Positions 22,501 to 33,106 of a stretch of 64,000 bases of DNA are shown here, piece by piece. Every line of letters starts with the position of its first letter. Positions within the stretch are counted from its first letter, which is position 1. The translations under genes were made by a program, and so were the position numbers. This DNA comes from Cinnamomum chago (taxonomy: Eukaryota > Streptophyta > Magnoliopsida > Laurales > Lauraceae). The notes beneath the pieces were generated by a model. It searched no databases, was not told the DNA's origin, and worked only from the letters and a program-made list of their open reading frames with translations. Location: NCBI GenBank assembly GCA_038049695.1, contig CP142452.1, positions 93,503,501 through 93,567,500 on the forward strand, written 5' to 3'.

Positions 22501-23446
22501 GGATGTCTCCTTGGGAGGGTATTATCTTGTAGTTTGCTTCGGTGGGGTACAATGCTCTTGTACCTAGTTGTTCTTTTCTCTTTTTGTGTTTCCTCTTTCT
22601 TTTATGTTCTTTATTATCTCTTCCTCTTTGTTTTCCTTTTTTGTAACCTTCTTTTAATTAATTAAGAAGTTTCAGTTACCGTTCAAAATAAAATAAAATA
22701 AAATAAAATTTCACCATCATCTCCAAGTAAATATTAATAAGCAAATGTCAATTCCATGGCTTCAATTAAGAGGGAAAGATACAAAGCCTGAGGTCATACC
22801 AAAGTGGCTAACTCCAGTGGCCCACGGATATTGGGATCCAGTGTTTCTAGTTGTACAGGTGATTGCTTTCCAGCCCGGGTCATGATGTTACCCAGAGGAA
22901 TCTACAATCCAGTTTAAACAACTATAAGAAGACCAGTGGAGCACTTAACTGCTTACTAACTATCCTAGGTCCCCACCCCTTTGCTCTAAACATCCATCTA
23001 AATTGTTGGATCTGTTTTCTTCCTCTTTCTCCATGGAAAAAGCTTAGTGTAGTGAAGACAACGGGCAAGTTTTGGTGAGCATTTCCACAAGAATTAAAGT
23101 AAAACAGAGACATGTCAATGTAGGGTTTTTGCCATACCTGTTCCCTGTCAAGCTGAAGGTATCTGGCAACTGAACCGAAAGCAAATTTATCTATGTTCAC
23201 AAAATTGGACCCGGAAAAGTCCAATATGGCCCCATCCTCTCTGCATATGCCAACATGACCAAAGAAAGGAGCCAACCATGATACTATTGGGAGAGGAGTC
23301 CAAACAATGCAGCACGGAAACCTTGCCTTACTTGGATCCACTTCATCTAGTGGCCACATGTCACGATGTAATCGTTGACTGCAACTTGCATCTTCCAGGT
23401 CATTGGTGGCTTTCAGCTCCATTGGAGAAAATCGACTGGGGGACAT
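19514..23446 (-). CDS. RTE1: RTE1 family membrane protein (reversion to ethylene sensitivity), two coding exons
   Basis: RTE1 proteins (DUF778 family) are Golgi/ER membrane proteins that promote ETR1 ethylene-receptor signalling, so they act as negative regulators of ethylene response. Coding exons: 23138-23446 and 19514-19939 (minus), joined phase 0 across GT-AG borders, giving 244 aa, the usual size. Exon one has [49 protein letters not shown] and [10 protein letters not shown]. Exon two has [20 protein letters not shown], the [17 protein letters not shown] core (147-163) and two hydrophobic segments at about 196-214 and 217-236. The intron is 3.2 kb and holds LINE debris. The ATG at 23446 directly follows a TTAG that may be the splice acceptor; the next ATG (23422, residue 9) is an alternative start. 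No ATG is present in the proposed upstream leader exon. Confidence 0.92.
19981..20064. repeat. Tandem duplication, 42 bp x 2
   Basis: The unit starting GAAATAGCAGAGGCTACAAT occurs at 19981-20022 and again at 20023-20064 with only end differences. It lies within the RTE1 intron about 40 bases from the splice acceptor, next to a run of A. Confidence 0.9.
20210..20480 (+). mobile_element. Degenerate LINE fragment (zinc-knuckle region of reverse transcriptase ORF)
   Basis: Plus-strand translation shows [20 protein letters not shown] (about 20246-20305), the zf-RVT signature of plant L1-type ORF2, then [10 protein letters not shown] near 20450, matching [11 protein letters not shown] of the copy at 21.9 kb. 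Reading frame is broken, partly by a 38-bp tandem duplication (20356-20431). Lies in the RTE1 intron. Confidence 0.6.
20356..20431. repeat. Tandem duplication, 38 bp x 2
   Basis: AATTAGAGGCCAAATTCTA followed by GAAAAGTCTTA occurs twice, 38 bases apart, with two changes. It lies inside the LINE fragment. Confidence 0.85.
21409..22701 (+). mobile_element. 5'-truncated L1-type LINE with target-site duplication, in the RTE1 intron
   Basis: About 1.3 kb. Plus-strand frames show the C-terminal part of ORF2: zf-RVT ([38 protein letters not shown]) at about 21596-21760, then RNase H ([55 protein letters not shown]) to the stop at 22532. One frame break near 21500 and another near 22260 show that it is dead. 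A non-coding tail ends in (AAAAT)n at about 22687-22708. The flanking AATAAAATTTCACCAT at 21393-21408 and 22702-22717 is a clean target-site duplication, allowing for overlap with the tail. Confidence 0.9.
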
Positions 23447-25696
23447 CTAACTTGCTAAAGATAGTGAAACATGATCATACTGAGATGCATCCATAGACTG
23501 ATATGATAAAGGGCATGCTTGGCACTGAAAAATCATATTAAGTATTTCAGATAATTTTTTTCTAACATTTACTGGAAACAGTAAGATCAACCTTGGTTGA
23601 TATAATAATTCATGCTCCCCACTTTATTATGTGCAATGGGGCCACCCACAATCAGTCCCACCCTTTCCCAGCTCTTTGCACTCATCCGATTACCGTTCAC
23701 CATTAAATCTCCAAAAAGTGCATTGTTAACTGACTGTTCAAATCTGAGGCCCCTAAAACATGTTATCTCGAAGAATATATTTTTTCACCAATGTAATCCA
23801 CGATGAGAACTTTCCATTCCCACTATCACGCTTATTATGCATCTTTGTGGGCGCCACAGAGGAGCTGGCACATTATTGTATAAAGCCAGGTTGACACTAA
23901 TTGGCTCCAAAATCAACAGAAAGTCAGTCTGAATTCAAAGAAGCTGGACTTATTGTTGGAATATATTCACAAAAAAGAAAGGAGACAACAAGAAGAAATG
24001 AAGAAAACAAGATCTATTAATGAGAAAACAAATCACAAAGATTTTTCTGCAAACCTTCAAAAAAGGTCATCCTAATGCAATAATGTACCAGCTTGTGCAG
24101 CATACTTTTCATAAAATTTTCACTAATTTTTTTCATTTAGAAAGGTAAGATGAAAAGGTTGCAGGCAATAGCACCTTCCAACTGCATTACACACCCTAGT
24201 CAATAATTCTTTTTACCGCTTTGGAGTAATAAATAAATAAAAATCAGTGGCTAAAGACTAGCATCAACTATGTTCTTTACCTATGCTGTTAATAAATTTA
24301 AAAAAAAAAAAAAAAGAACTCAGCCATAAAATCAACCTGACTGCCTGCCAAGAAGCATGAGGAGCTTTAGTACGAGATAAATGACGCTGTTAAGGTGCTT
24401 AAAATGTTTGATGATGTCATGACATCTAGAGGCTTCCACTAAGGATACAAGGAGCACCCTAAGAACATCATCAGTGGCCATGACCAAGCTTAATTGGGAT
24501 ATTTGGACTGAAGAGTTTAAGCCTTGAGGGTTAAGTTGCATTTATCCATCAATTTTCACCAAAAAAATGGAAGGATAAATTTAGTGCATAAAATTTCTTC
24601 TATAGGCAAATTAGTGGCACGTCATCAGCACTAATCAAGGAATCTGGGCAGAAGTCACGGAACTTCTTGTGTAACAAAGTTCTGCTATAATCTACAGAAG
24701 AGGGGCAGCAACACTGCTCATTCAATTTTGCAAGAGGTCAACAACACCCTCATTTCAAATATTGCAGTATACTAGCATGAGAGTAGATAAAATTGCGAAG
24801 TCTATCTTAACCAGGGCACCAAACAGTTGAAGAGACAAGTTGATAGGGAGCAGCAGCCGCATAATGGATACCTGTGTTCTGAATTTCAATTTCCACCTGA
24901 TTGTACTTTCCTCTTCACACGATGATCTCTTTAAAATTGTGTAGTGTAGATGCAACAGTCCAACAGGCTCGTCGTTTGAACAACCAGAACTCTTAAATTA
25001 GAACATACAATACTACAATGTCACTGTAATTATTTTGTCTTCTTGGTACCAGTTTAATCTCCAACTCAAATTATTATGATACTTCTATATAACCTAGCCA
25101 TGCTATGCCCAAAATCAAGGAATTACATGACAGCCACAGCATCAGACTAAAATAGCAAGATCATGAAAAAACAAGTTCTTCCTCCAGGTTCCATTTTGCC
25201 CACCCAATAAACAGGATTGAACTGCTATTCAAATATAGTTCAACTTCAAACAACTACACAAGATCTAAGATCTGAGAGAGCTCCCTCCCTCCCCATCTTC
25301 TTTTTACATTTCTCTACAAATACACACAAACACATAGAATCAACTACCCATAGACAATATTATATATGTGATTTTTTCATTAATCCTGATTCCACTTTTA
25401 CTATTTACAATAAAATTGTGGAACAGTCAACTAACAGATCCATACTTAAAGAAGATAATTGAGAGGCGTTAAGAAAGCCAAACAAATTAAACCCACAAAG
25501 AAAAAAGCAATGCTAGCCACCATCAAACTTGTCAAAAACTTCCTTCAAATTGGCTAGTCCGAAGATTCATATCCAAGAGGTACTACATGCATGTATGGGA
25601 TTGGGTTTTCAAGATATTAAAAAAGGATATGCATCTTATCTCAGCATAAATATGGCAAAGTGAGAGAACCAAATATATATATATATATATATATAT

Positions 25697-26000
25697 GGGT
25701 CAGCCCTCTTAAGCTCAAACTTAGGATAAGGTAAGCCCAAATGTGTGGTGGGAAAACTCAGCCCCAACCGTGATTTCTATCATATCCATCTGAGCCCCAA
25801 AAGTTTAATAGTCAATAGTCCATTCGGATCAGTACGCCGTCGATCCAACGGTCTAGTAAATTCGGATCTAACCGAAAGTTGGTGGACATGTGCAATTTAG
25901 GGGGTCGTGTGTTTGGTTCATTTGGATGAACCAAGGGTGGGCCCCACAAGTGTGAGCTTACGAGATTTGATCCTAAGCTTGAGCTTAAGAGAGCCTTGCC
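25697..26000. mobile_element. 304-bp MITE bounded by TA repeats
   Basis: Arms: GGGTCAGCCCTCTTAAGCTC... at 25697-25737 and its imperfect reverse complement at 25953-26000. TA repeats bound it on both sides (25673-25696 and 26001-26010). It shares this setting, but not its sequence, with the MITEs at 6039 and 9366. No coding frame. Confidence 0.75.
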
Positions 26001-26029
26001 ATATATATATGTGTGTGTGTGTGTGTAAA

Positions 26030-26160
26030 ATATTCACATGTGCACAATGTACATGCGCACTACACATCCGAACACACAACACGTGAATTTTAGAGGTGGG
26101 CCCTACCTCTGAGACGGTCCGAACATGGAATGCACATGTGCAATGTGCACAGGTGAAAGT
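26030..26160. mobile_element. Short inverted-repeat element
   Basis: TTCACATGTGCACAATGTAC at about 26033 pairs with a near-complementary arm ending GTGCACAGGTGAA at about 26157. It starts just after the preceding MITE and a GT repeat. A distantly similar element lies at about 47328-47446. Confidence 0.5.
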
Positions 26161-26657
26161 TTTCCATATATGTACGTGCTACAAATCACCCATTCATTTT
26201 CTAGTGCAAAAACGCCCCTTCCCTCCAACGAAACAAATAAGGAATGCCTTTAAGAGAGCTATTCAATGAATAGAAGTTAAATGGCCAGGACTCCTCTTTC
26301 TCCTTTTTAAGTAAAGAGTGAGAAGTTAACGTTCATATTTTTTTCTCTCATTTTTCTTAACAGCAATTACCTTACAATTTTCCATCTTAATACACTTGAA
26401 CGTAAAGACTCCCTTATAAAATCTAGTAGTGGGACTTAGTCTTATTAAAGTGGAACTTGGGTTAGTGCTAATTCACATGAGATAGTCTATTGACATCGAA
26501 AGGCTTCCTTTAAAGAAGCAGCAAAGTAGGAAAGATGACTGATCATTTGTTAGTTTAAAGGAGGAGAAATATAGGAAGTCGTGAAGTCATTAAAAGGAGA
26601 AAAAATAGGAAACTACTCTCATGGTTGTTATTCATCAAACACTGGTGTTTTGTAGTG

Positions 26658-26690
<33 letters not shown>

Positions 26691-26969
26691 CATATCGTGA
26701 GGCACAGTGCATGGTTCTGCTGAGATTGTTTAACAACATGGATAAAACCACATGTTTAATCATCACGTATAGCATCACTAAATACCTTCAACACAAAAAT
26801 CAAATAACTAAAAGACAGAAATATGAAGTGCTACGGTTCAAGAACTGTTGAGGCACTGGAAAGTGTCTTGAATACACTTCATACTCCAAAGCACCCACAA
26901 GCTTGTCTCGTGATTTTCCTAAAGCACTCGAAGGTGCTCAACTAGTGTTTAGGAGAACTTTTTGGATGC

Positions 26970-27035
26970 CTAATCATCATCAAAGCCTTGACCCAACTAT
27001 GTTGCGGTAAGCTACACGAATTATGTTTCTTCTAC
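26970..27035 (-). mobile_element. RTE-type LINE 3' end fragment
   Basis: Plus strand reads ATCATCATCAAAGCCTTGAC followed by CCAACTATGTTGCGGTAAGC, the complement of the RTE tail. Only about 65 bases are recognisable. Confidence 0.6.
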
Positions 27036-27981
27036 ACTAACATGATTCAAAGTTTTCCAGCTAATAACAAGTAACAACTCATTTGTTTAGTTGGTAATCA
27101 ATTCCTAGGATTTCGAAGCAAAGCCAGCAAAGGAGGTAAAATCATGAATTCCTAAAGGTGAAGATACCAATATTCTCCCCTTGCATAGGAAATGATCACC
27201 CACCCATCACCCTAGTACATTAAAAATTAAACAAAAGGACAGTGATGCTCTCATTCAGATCTAGACCTTAAATGACACTTCGCTCCACACCTCTTTAGTA
27301 CTCCTTCTATAAACCCTGATCACGCCCTCCCTGTGAATTCCTAGGAATTCAATGCTAAGTATGAAAACCCCCCCAAAATGCACCCCACTGACTCTCCCCG
27401 TGAATAAATTTCCTATGACATTGTTAAACATTTCAGATCACCATCACCAAAACTGACGCTAAAGTCTCCGATCCTGAAATTTTAAGGCACATGCTCAACA
27501 AATGTCTGAACATTACAACATTGCAAACTGGTTCTGGTTCGAAACATTCTAAAGCACCTCCCAGTTAAAATTCATCCGACTGATTCCCACCAACCAAAGA
27601 CCGCAATTGCAATCTCGAAATATTCAACACAGACGCCAACATTTCAACATTGCAATACAGAATAAACATATCCCAAATTCACCACATAACCTAAATTATA
27701 TCACAACAACAAAACACCAACAAAAATCAGAAACAAAATGTTACTGAGATTTCGAAGAATCTCAATCAAATCCCTCCATCGAAACAGATTCTTTCACTCA
27801 AAGCATCAAAAGCAACCACTCAAGACTTGATTTAGTAAAGCAAGCAGATAGTATTTGCAAGAGAAAATCCAAAGATTGGAGAATCCACAGCAGTTTCAGT
27901 TGGATACAAGAAAACGAACAATCAAGATCTTATGATCTGAAACATTTTTCCATGCATGGGCCATCGAAGATGCAAGCTTAC

Positions 27982-28210
27982 CTCCAAAATCACGAATCCA
28001 CTATTAGAGAGAGAAGAGCGAGAGAAAGTGAGTTATGGAAGCTGCGAATCTAAAAGTGGTAGTGGTAGGTATATTTAGGGTTTGGAGACAGAGAGGGAAG
28101 ATCTCAAACGCAAGCAGCAGCACGCGAGAAAAAACGAAGAAGAGAAGAAAAGGGATTAAGATGAACGAGAGCAGGTTTTAGGAAATTGGGGGGAAGATTA
28201 CGGATACACG
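27982..28210 (-). promoter_or_regulatory. Probable 5' untranslated exon and promoter side of RTE1
   Basis: On the minus strand this is CT-rich leader-like sequence with the common plant leader motif CCAAACCCTAA (about 28078). It ends at a strong donor (GGAG|GTAAGC at 27982/27981). It contains no ATG, as expected for an untranslated leader. A CT microsatellite at about 28240-28260 and a TATA-like ATATAAT lie just upstream. The 5' limit is a guess. Confidence 0.55.
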
Positions 28211-28269
28211 CCATTGCCGCACCAGTAACGAATGCTTTTCTCTTCTCTCTCTCTCTCTCTCATTATATT

Positions 28270-31200
28270 TGAATATGAATATTTGACACATGGTGCATGT
28301 ATGTTGCCACTTCAAACTCTATTTCCAGCTCTACACCTTTCCAACCGCCTGCCTGTCTGACGACGTGACGATACTTTGCTCGTGAGCAGCTGTAAAAGAT
28401 AAAAGAAAATTATACGGCGATTATTGTTATCTTGTGAATTGTGATCTAATTTTGTCCGGATGTTGGATTGGACGGGTTGTCGGTGGAACGGGAATGGGTC
28501 CGGTTTAGATAAGATATTTGCTAATCCACTTGTGTTAAGAGTGTCGGCATAAGGAAAAGTCGGATAAATTTCCAATGGTTTTGATATAGTAGTGTATTTT
28601 TTAATCTTTAATTTTTGAAAGCAAATCGTAGTCTTAATCCAATTGAGCTATGAGATTTAGAGGAAGTTGAATAAATATCTTGTATTTTAAATGTTGTAGT
28701 GCAGTTTTAAACCATCAAATTCCGAAAGCATATAGTTAACCCTAATGAGTAAACTGCCCTTCCCCATTTGCCTTTGATTTATACATTAGCCGGTAAGTTT
28801 TGGTATATAAAGCTACCCCAGCATAGGTGGTGCTCATGCAGGTTTTCTCCAAATCTAATTTCTACGCGATTGTTAATTCAAGAGAATTATGCTTGAAGAA
28901 CATTCCTCGTCCTTGTGCACCACAGGTGAATTTTCGCTCTATTTAATATTTAAAAAAAGGTTAGGTAATATAATGCTATTTTTCAATAGAAAAGTGATTA
29001 GATTTGCTAACATCGAAGTGGAAGTTAGAATGAAAAGTCCATCTTTAGTTCATCAATTTCTCCAAATACTTGGTTTCGGTAAATATTTTTTCCCGGTGAG
29101 TTGGTAGCGTCCGAGAATGTCCTACCTTTTGGTTATCATAACTTTGTTAGATTAATTTTGTTAGTCCGAGTACATACAGTAGTAGTTCAGAATTCAGGAA
29201 ACAGTTCCTCACAACAATGAATTAAAGCAACAGTAAAACACAACTACATAATGTAATTTACGAATGAAAATCACTTACTTTTTGAAGACAGAAAAACAGT
29301 ACTCTGTTGTAAGGTAAAAAACAGTATCCTTAAAAAAGATGTTTGATCAATGCTAGTGTCTAACACTATGTCTTTAAGACAAATTTTGCCCTCACAAAAG
29401 TGCTCACGAGCTTCAACAGCGTTTTGTCTCCTAGGATATAATGATCAATTTCACAACAGTTGCAGCACTACAAACTGTGTGACAGACGAACCAAAAGTGT
29501 AGCAGCATAACTCCCTCTTGACAATGAGAATGACTCGAAAATGCAATGCAACATCAATGAATTGGATGATGAAAAGTCATGAACAAGATGCATATAAATA
29601 CCTTGTAACAGGTCTCTTCATGGGGGGGGACTGTTCAGATGAACAGATGCACACCTTCTTTGGACACACATCTTGGGACTAGGGATACACCCTTTCAGAT
29701 ACGAAAGGGCACACACCTCTTGGACACACCCCATTTGAAAAAACAAGAAAATCTTATTAAAAAAAATTCTCCAAAAAATTATAAATGAGTAGTGGGCCGA
29801 GCCAAGCCCAACTCGCGCGTGAAGCCCAAGCCTAGCCCAGTGCGGTGCGGGGCGGGGCGCACATGTGTGGTGGTGGTGACCCCACTTTGATCTAGGTCCT
29901 CCCTACTCCACAAAAGTGGGATGCCCCTTGGGGCTCATCTTATACTGCCAAGATAAACATATTTATACTCAATGAGTGTTTTGCTCCCAAGCAATGTGGG
30001 AAGCAAGTTCACCACTTCCTTTTGTTTCCATGTTTAACATGTTCAAGAAGTGGTGTTTAGGAGGAAATTTCTCATCCACTCCTAAATGGATTAGAGCAAC
30101 TCAATACATGTTCATAATCTACTCAAGGAGTAGATAAGTAGGTCTCACTTAGTTTTTGGCTCAAAGTTGACGAAAACTAGTGTAGCTTTTAGCCATTTCT
30201 TCAACATTTTTTTTTCTATTTGGTCTGTCTAATTAAATATTTAATATCACTTTTTTATACTTTGGTTCTTGAAGTCAAATTAAGGATATTCAAATAACTA
30301 TCTACTAATCGCTAAGTGGCGATTAGTTTGGCCCTAAGGATTGGGACACTCTCCGCAATCAAAGAAAACAAAAGGAAGAAAAAAGAAAAAAAGCTAAGTG
30401 GCGAGACACCTTCCCTCCACAAACACAACTAAGGATAGTTGACCGAGTGACAAGTGCTCCGATTCCTCTCTCTTCCGCAACTAAAAGTCTTTGTATTGAT
30501 TACCGATTCTCCCCTCTTCAGGAACTAAATGTTGAGTTCACTAGTGCTACTATCTGGAAGTACATGAGTTTTATCCGACTTCGTTCTGTGCTCGGAGGGA
30601 TTAGTCCATTCCAAAAAATTAAAAATCATTTGTTAGACAAAAAAATAATAATAATCCTGAGGGCCGAGGGGATGCTAATGTAAAAGGCACCCACTGCAAA
30701 ATGAAAAAAACAAGAACCTTTGGGAATGCATGTGTTGCTAATGGCTGATGGCTCTAAACTTCCAGCATGTGATCGGTGCCCTTTTCATTGTCATTATCAC
30801 AAAGACACAAACGCTAACATTGCTACATATCGTAGACCGTTGCCTCAAAAGATGAAACACGTGGCACAATTGTGTCCATTGACCTCACTGCATAATAAAG
30901 GTCTAGATCTTCGTTGTACTCGTTCAATGTATCTGATGGTGTGGTGAAGTTTACATCCTTGCAGTTGAGCCAATTATATGCTCTATACAAGCTTTTTTCA
31001 GCTTTCGTTTTCAGACTTTAATGGGCTCATGAAAGATTTACAATCTGGAAAGTTCTGATTATTACAATTTAGATTCAATCTCAATCCAGATCTTAAATGC
31101 GTGGATTATGACTTTTATTATTTCTTATATTAGTAGAATCATGAAACTTTTCTTAATTAAATATGGTCAAGCATGTGAATTAATCAAAAGCATGACAATG

Positions 31201-33106
31201 ATGAAGGTTAGGGGTTTAAAAGTGCTCTCCATAATCTATCCATGGGTGAAGAAATATGTTTGAATAAAAGAGAGATTTTAAGAGGCTTTAAAGTTATCAA
31301 AAGAAATAATTGATTTCCAATACCAAATAATCCAAAAGGGAAAAGTAAAAAGAAAAGGGGGGAAAGAAATCCAATAACCCTTACAAGTAGCAAAGCTAGA
31401 TCGGATCGAAATGGACTTCCTGATATTTAACTAGTTTGTGAATGATCAAATCATGTGTTTTGTGAGAAGACTCCAGGAGACCAAATGGTAGGGGGAAAAA
31501 AAACAGAGCATGTTTTAAAATAAAAAAAAAGAGGGAAGGAGACGAAGTCTTAGACGTAAAACACGTGAAGCAATTTTTCAAGCAAATGTGGGGCATCGCC
31601 TAGGGCCCATCTGATTCTCTTGAGACTTCAACAAGATGTGACCTGGGGCGGCCGCCCCATATGGTCACAACTTGGGTACGCCCGTGGAATTGAATATAAA
31701 TGAAGTTCTATATCAAAGGAGTTTGGGGGGAAGTATATGCAGGATTTCAATCTCCATGCCACAAAAGAAGATTTCCTTAACTAAAGGTACTTAAAAAACT
31801 AATACATATCAATGAGCCCACAGCATTCAAAACCAAGACCCAACCCCAATGTGCTGCTCACTAACCCATGTCCTTGACCAGTTAGTTATAGATAGGAGAC
31901 CCCAAGTTTAATATTTGGTGACTGTACAGACCATTAAAATTTAAGCACTTAGAAACAAGGGTTTTGATTGAATTTAATATTCAGCTATTTCTAACCCTAA
32001 AAATAAAACATTTATAACGGGTCAAATGGGGGTCCAACAGATTCACCGACCAAACTCGTGATAATTAGATGATGACATGCTTCTGTCATCTTTTTCTTTT
32101 TGGTTTTGCCTTTTTTTTTTTTTTAAATGATCATGGGTATTTTTAGGATATGTTTCTTTGCTAAAATTTATAGAATTTATGTTTTGAAAAACTTTGAGAT
32201 TCTCGAATGATCCTTGTACTCATCCAGAAATTTCATACAAAGTCAAAGGGACTTGAATTCCTAAATTATCAAAGGTCATTTGAACCCTTTTAGTTGGTTG
32301 GAGTTTTGAAATGCCATTGAAGAAACATCACATCTTAATGCTAATGAATAAGTGTTACATTATGTCTAAAAATTCTTATAAAAAACTCTATTAAAGATAT
32401 AGCCCGGTGTTTGATCCAACAAGACTAATCCCTAACCCACGCTCACATGGGCGGTCTTATGGTGACCAAATCCATGAATTATGCCACTCCACCAACTTTG
32501 CTTGCCAATTATTTATGCTCAAATCTCTCAGTCATATCCATCACGTGGTAATTCAAACTACGACTTGAAGGATGAAATATGGCCCATCCGTACAATTCTG
32601 GTTAAACCCATCACCCAAATGCCTAAAATCACCCCCTTCTACCATTTTGTTCCAACCGGCCTCCTCCCTACGTACAGGAGAAGATGATAGCCAAGAACGG
32701 CCTCCTACTCAAATTATAAGTGGCACTAGTTCTTGCCTATCCCTTGGAGATTGGAATTTGGGTAGTAACCTTTCCTCATCATCTTAGGCTCCCTTACATT
32801 AAACAAATAAAATAAAATGATACTGAACGAAAAAAGGAGCTTCTATCGGAGGGTTTGGAGTGGACTAATCCCTTAAGGTTCAGAAGAAGCCGGATAAACT
32901 CCCCTTTAACCTTAATATGGTATTAAAGTTTGGAAATTATAATCTCCGGGTGCAAATCATCGTCGGAGATACCCCTAACCTGCTTATGTATCAGCTGTAG
33001 ATGGACAGATCAACATCCACTCTTAGCTCTATTATGTCCCGTTATAACTATCATCCCCTCTAACCGGGCCACCAGTGGATCAAATGTGGGCCCCACCTCA
33101 TGGCTC
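28270..33106. other. Gene-poor intergenic region
   Basis: No gene with family support on either strand. A TATATAAAGC box near 28804 followed by an ATG at 28889 and a GT donor looks promoter-like, but the short frame has no recognisable product. The GC-rich patch at 29815-29880 and palindromic bits near 30000-30060 look like old transposon sequence without a diagnostic motif. Poly-T/poly-A runs occur near 30210 and 32115. Confidence 0.45.

Larger units (their letters stand above)
23447..27981 (-). other. Probable 5' leader intron of RTE1
   Basis: Between the proposed untranslated first exon and the first coding exon. The borders fit GT-AG: minus-strand GGAG|GTAAGC at 27982/27981 and TTAG|ATG at 23447. 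It holds two MITE-like elements and one RTE tail (listed separately) and a short CT/TA tract near 26660-26690. I see no gene in it. Confidence 0.55.

Noticed and set aside
28804-29107. TATA box followed by an ATG frame with a GT donor
   Set aside because: Looks promoter-like, but the predicted peptide has no similarity I can name and no second exon could be supported.
30720-30947. 75-codon frame with several Cys and His residues
   Set aside because: Spacing does not fit a known zinc-finger type and flanking sequence gives no gene structure.
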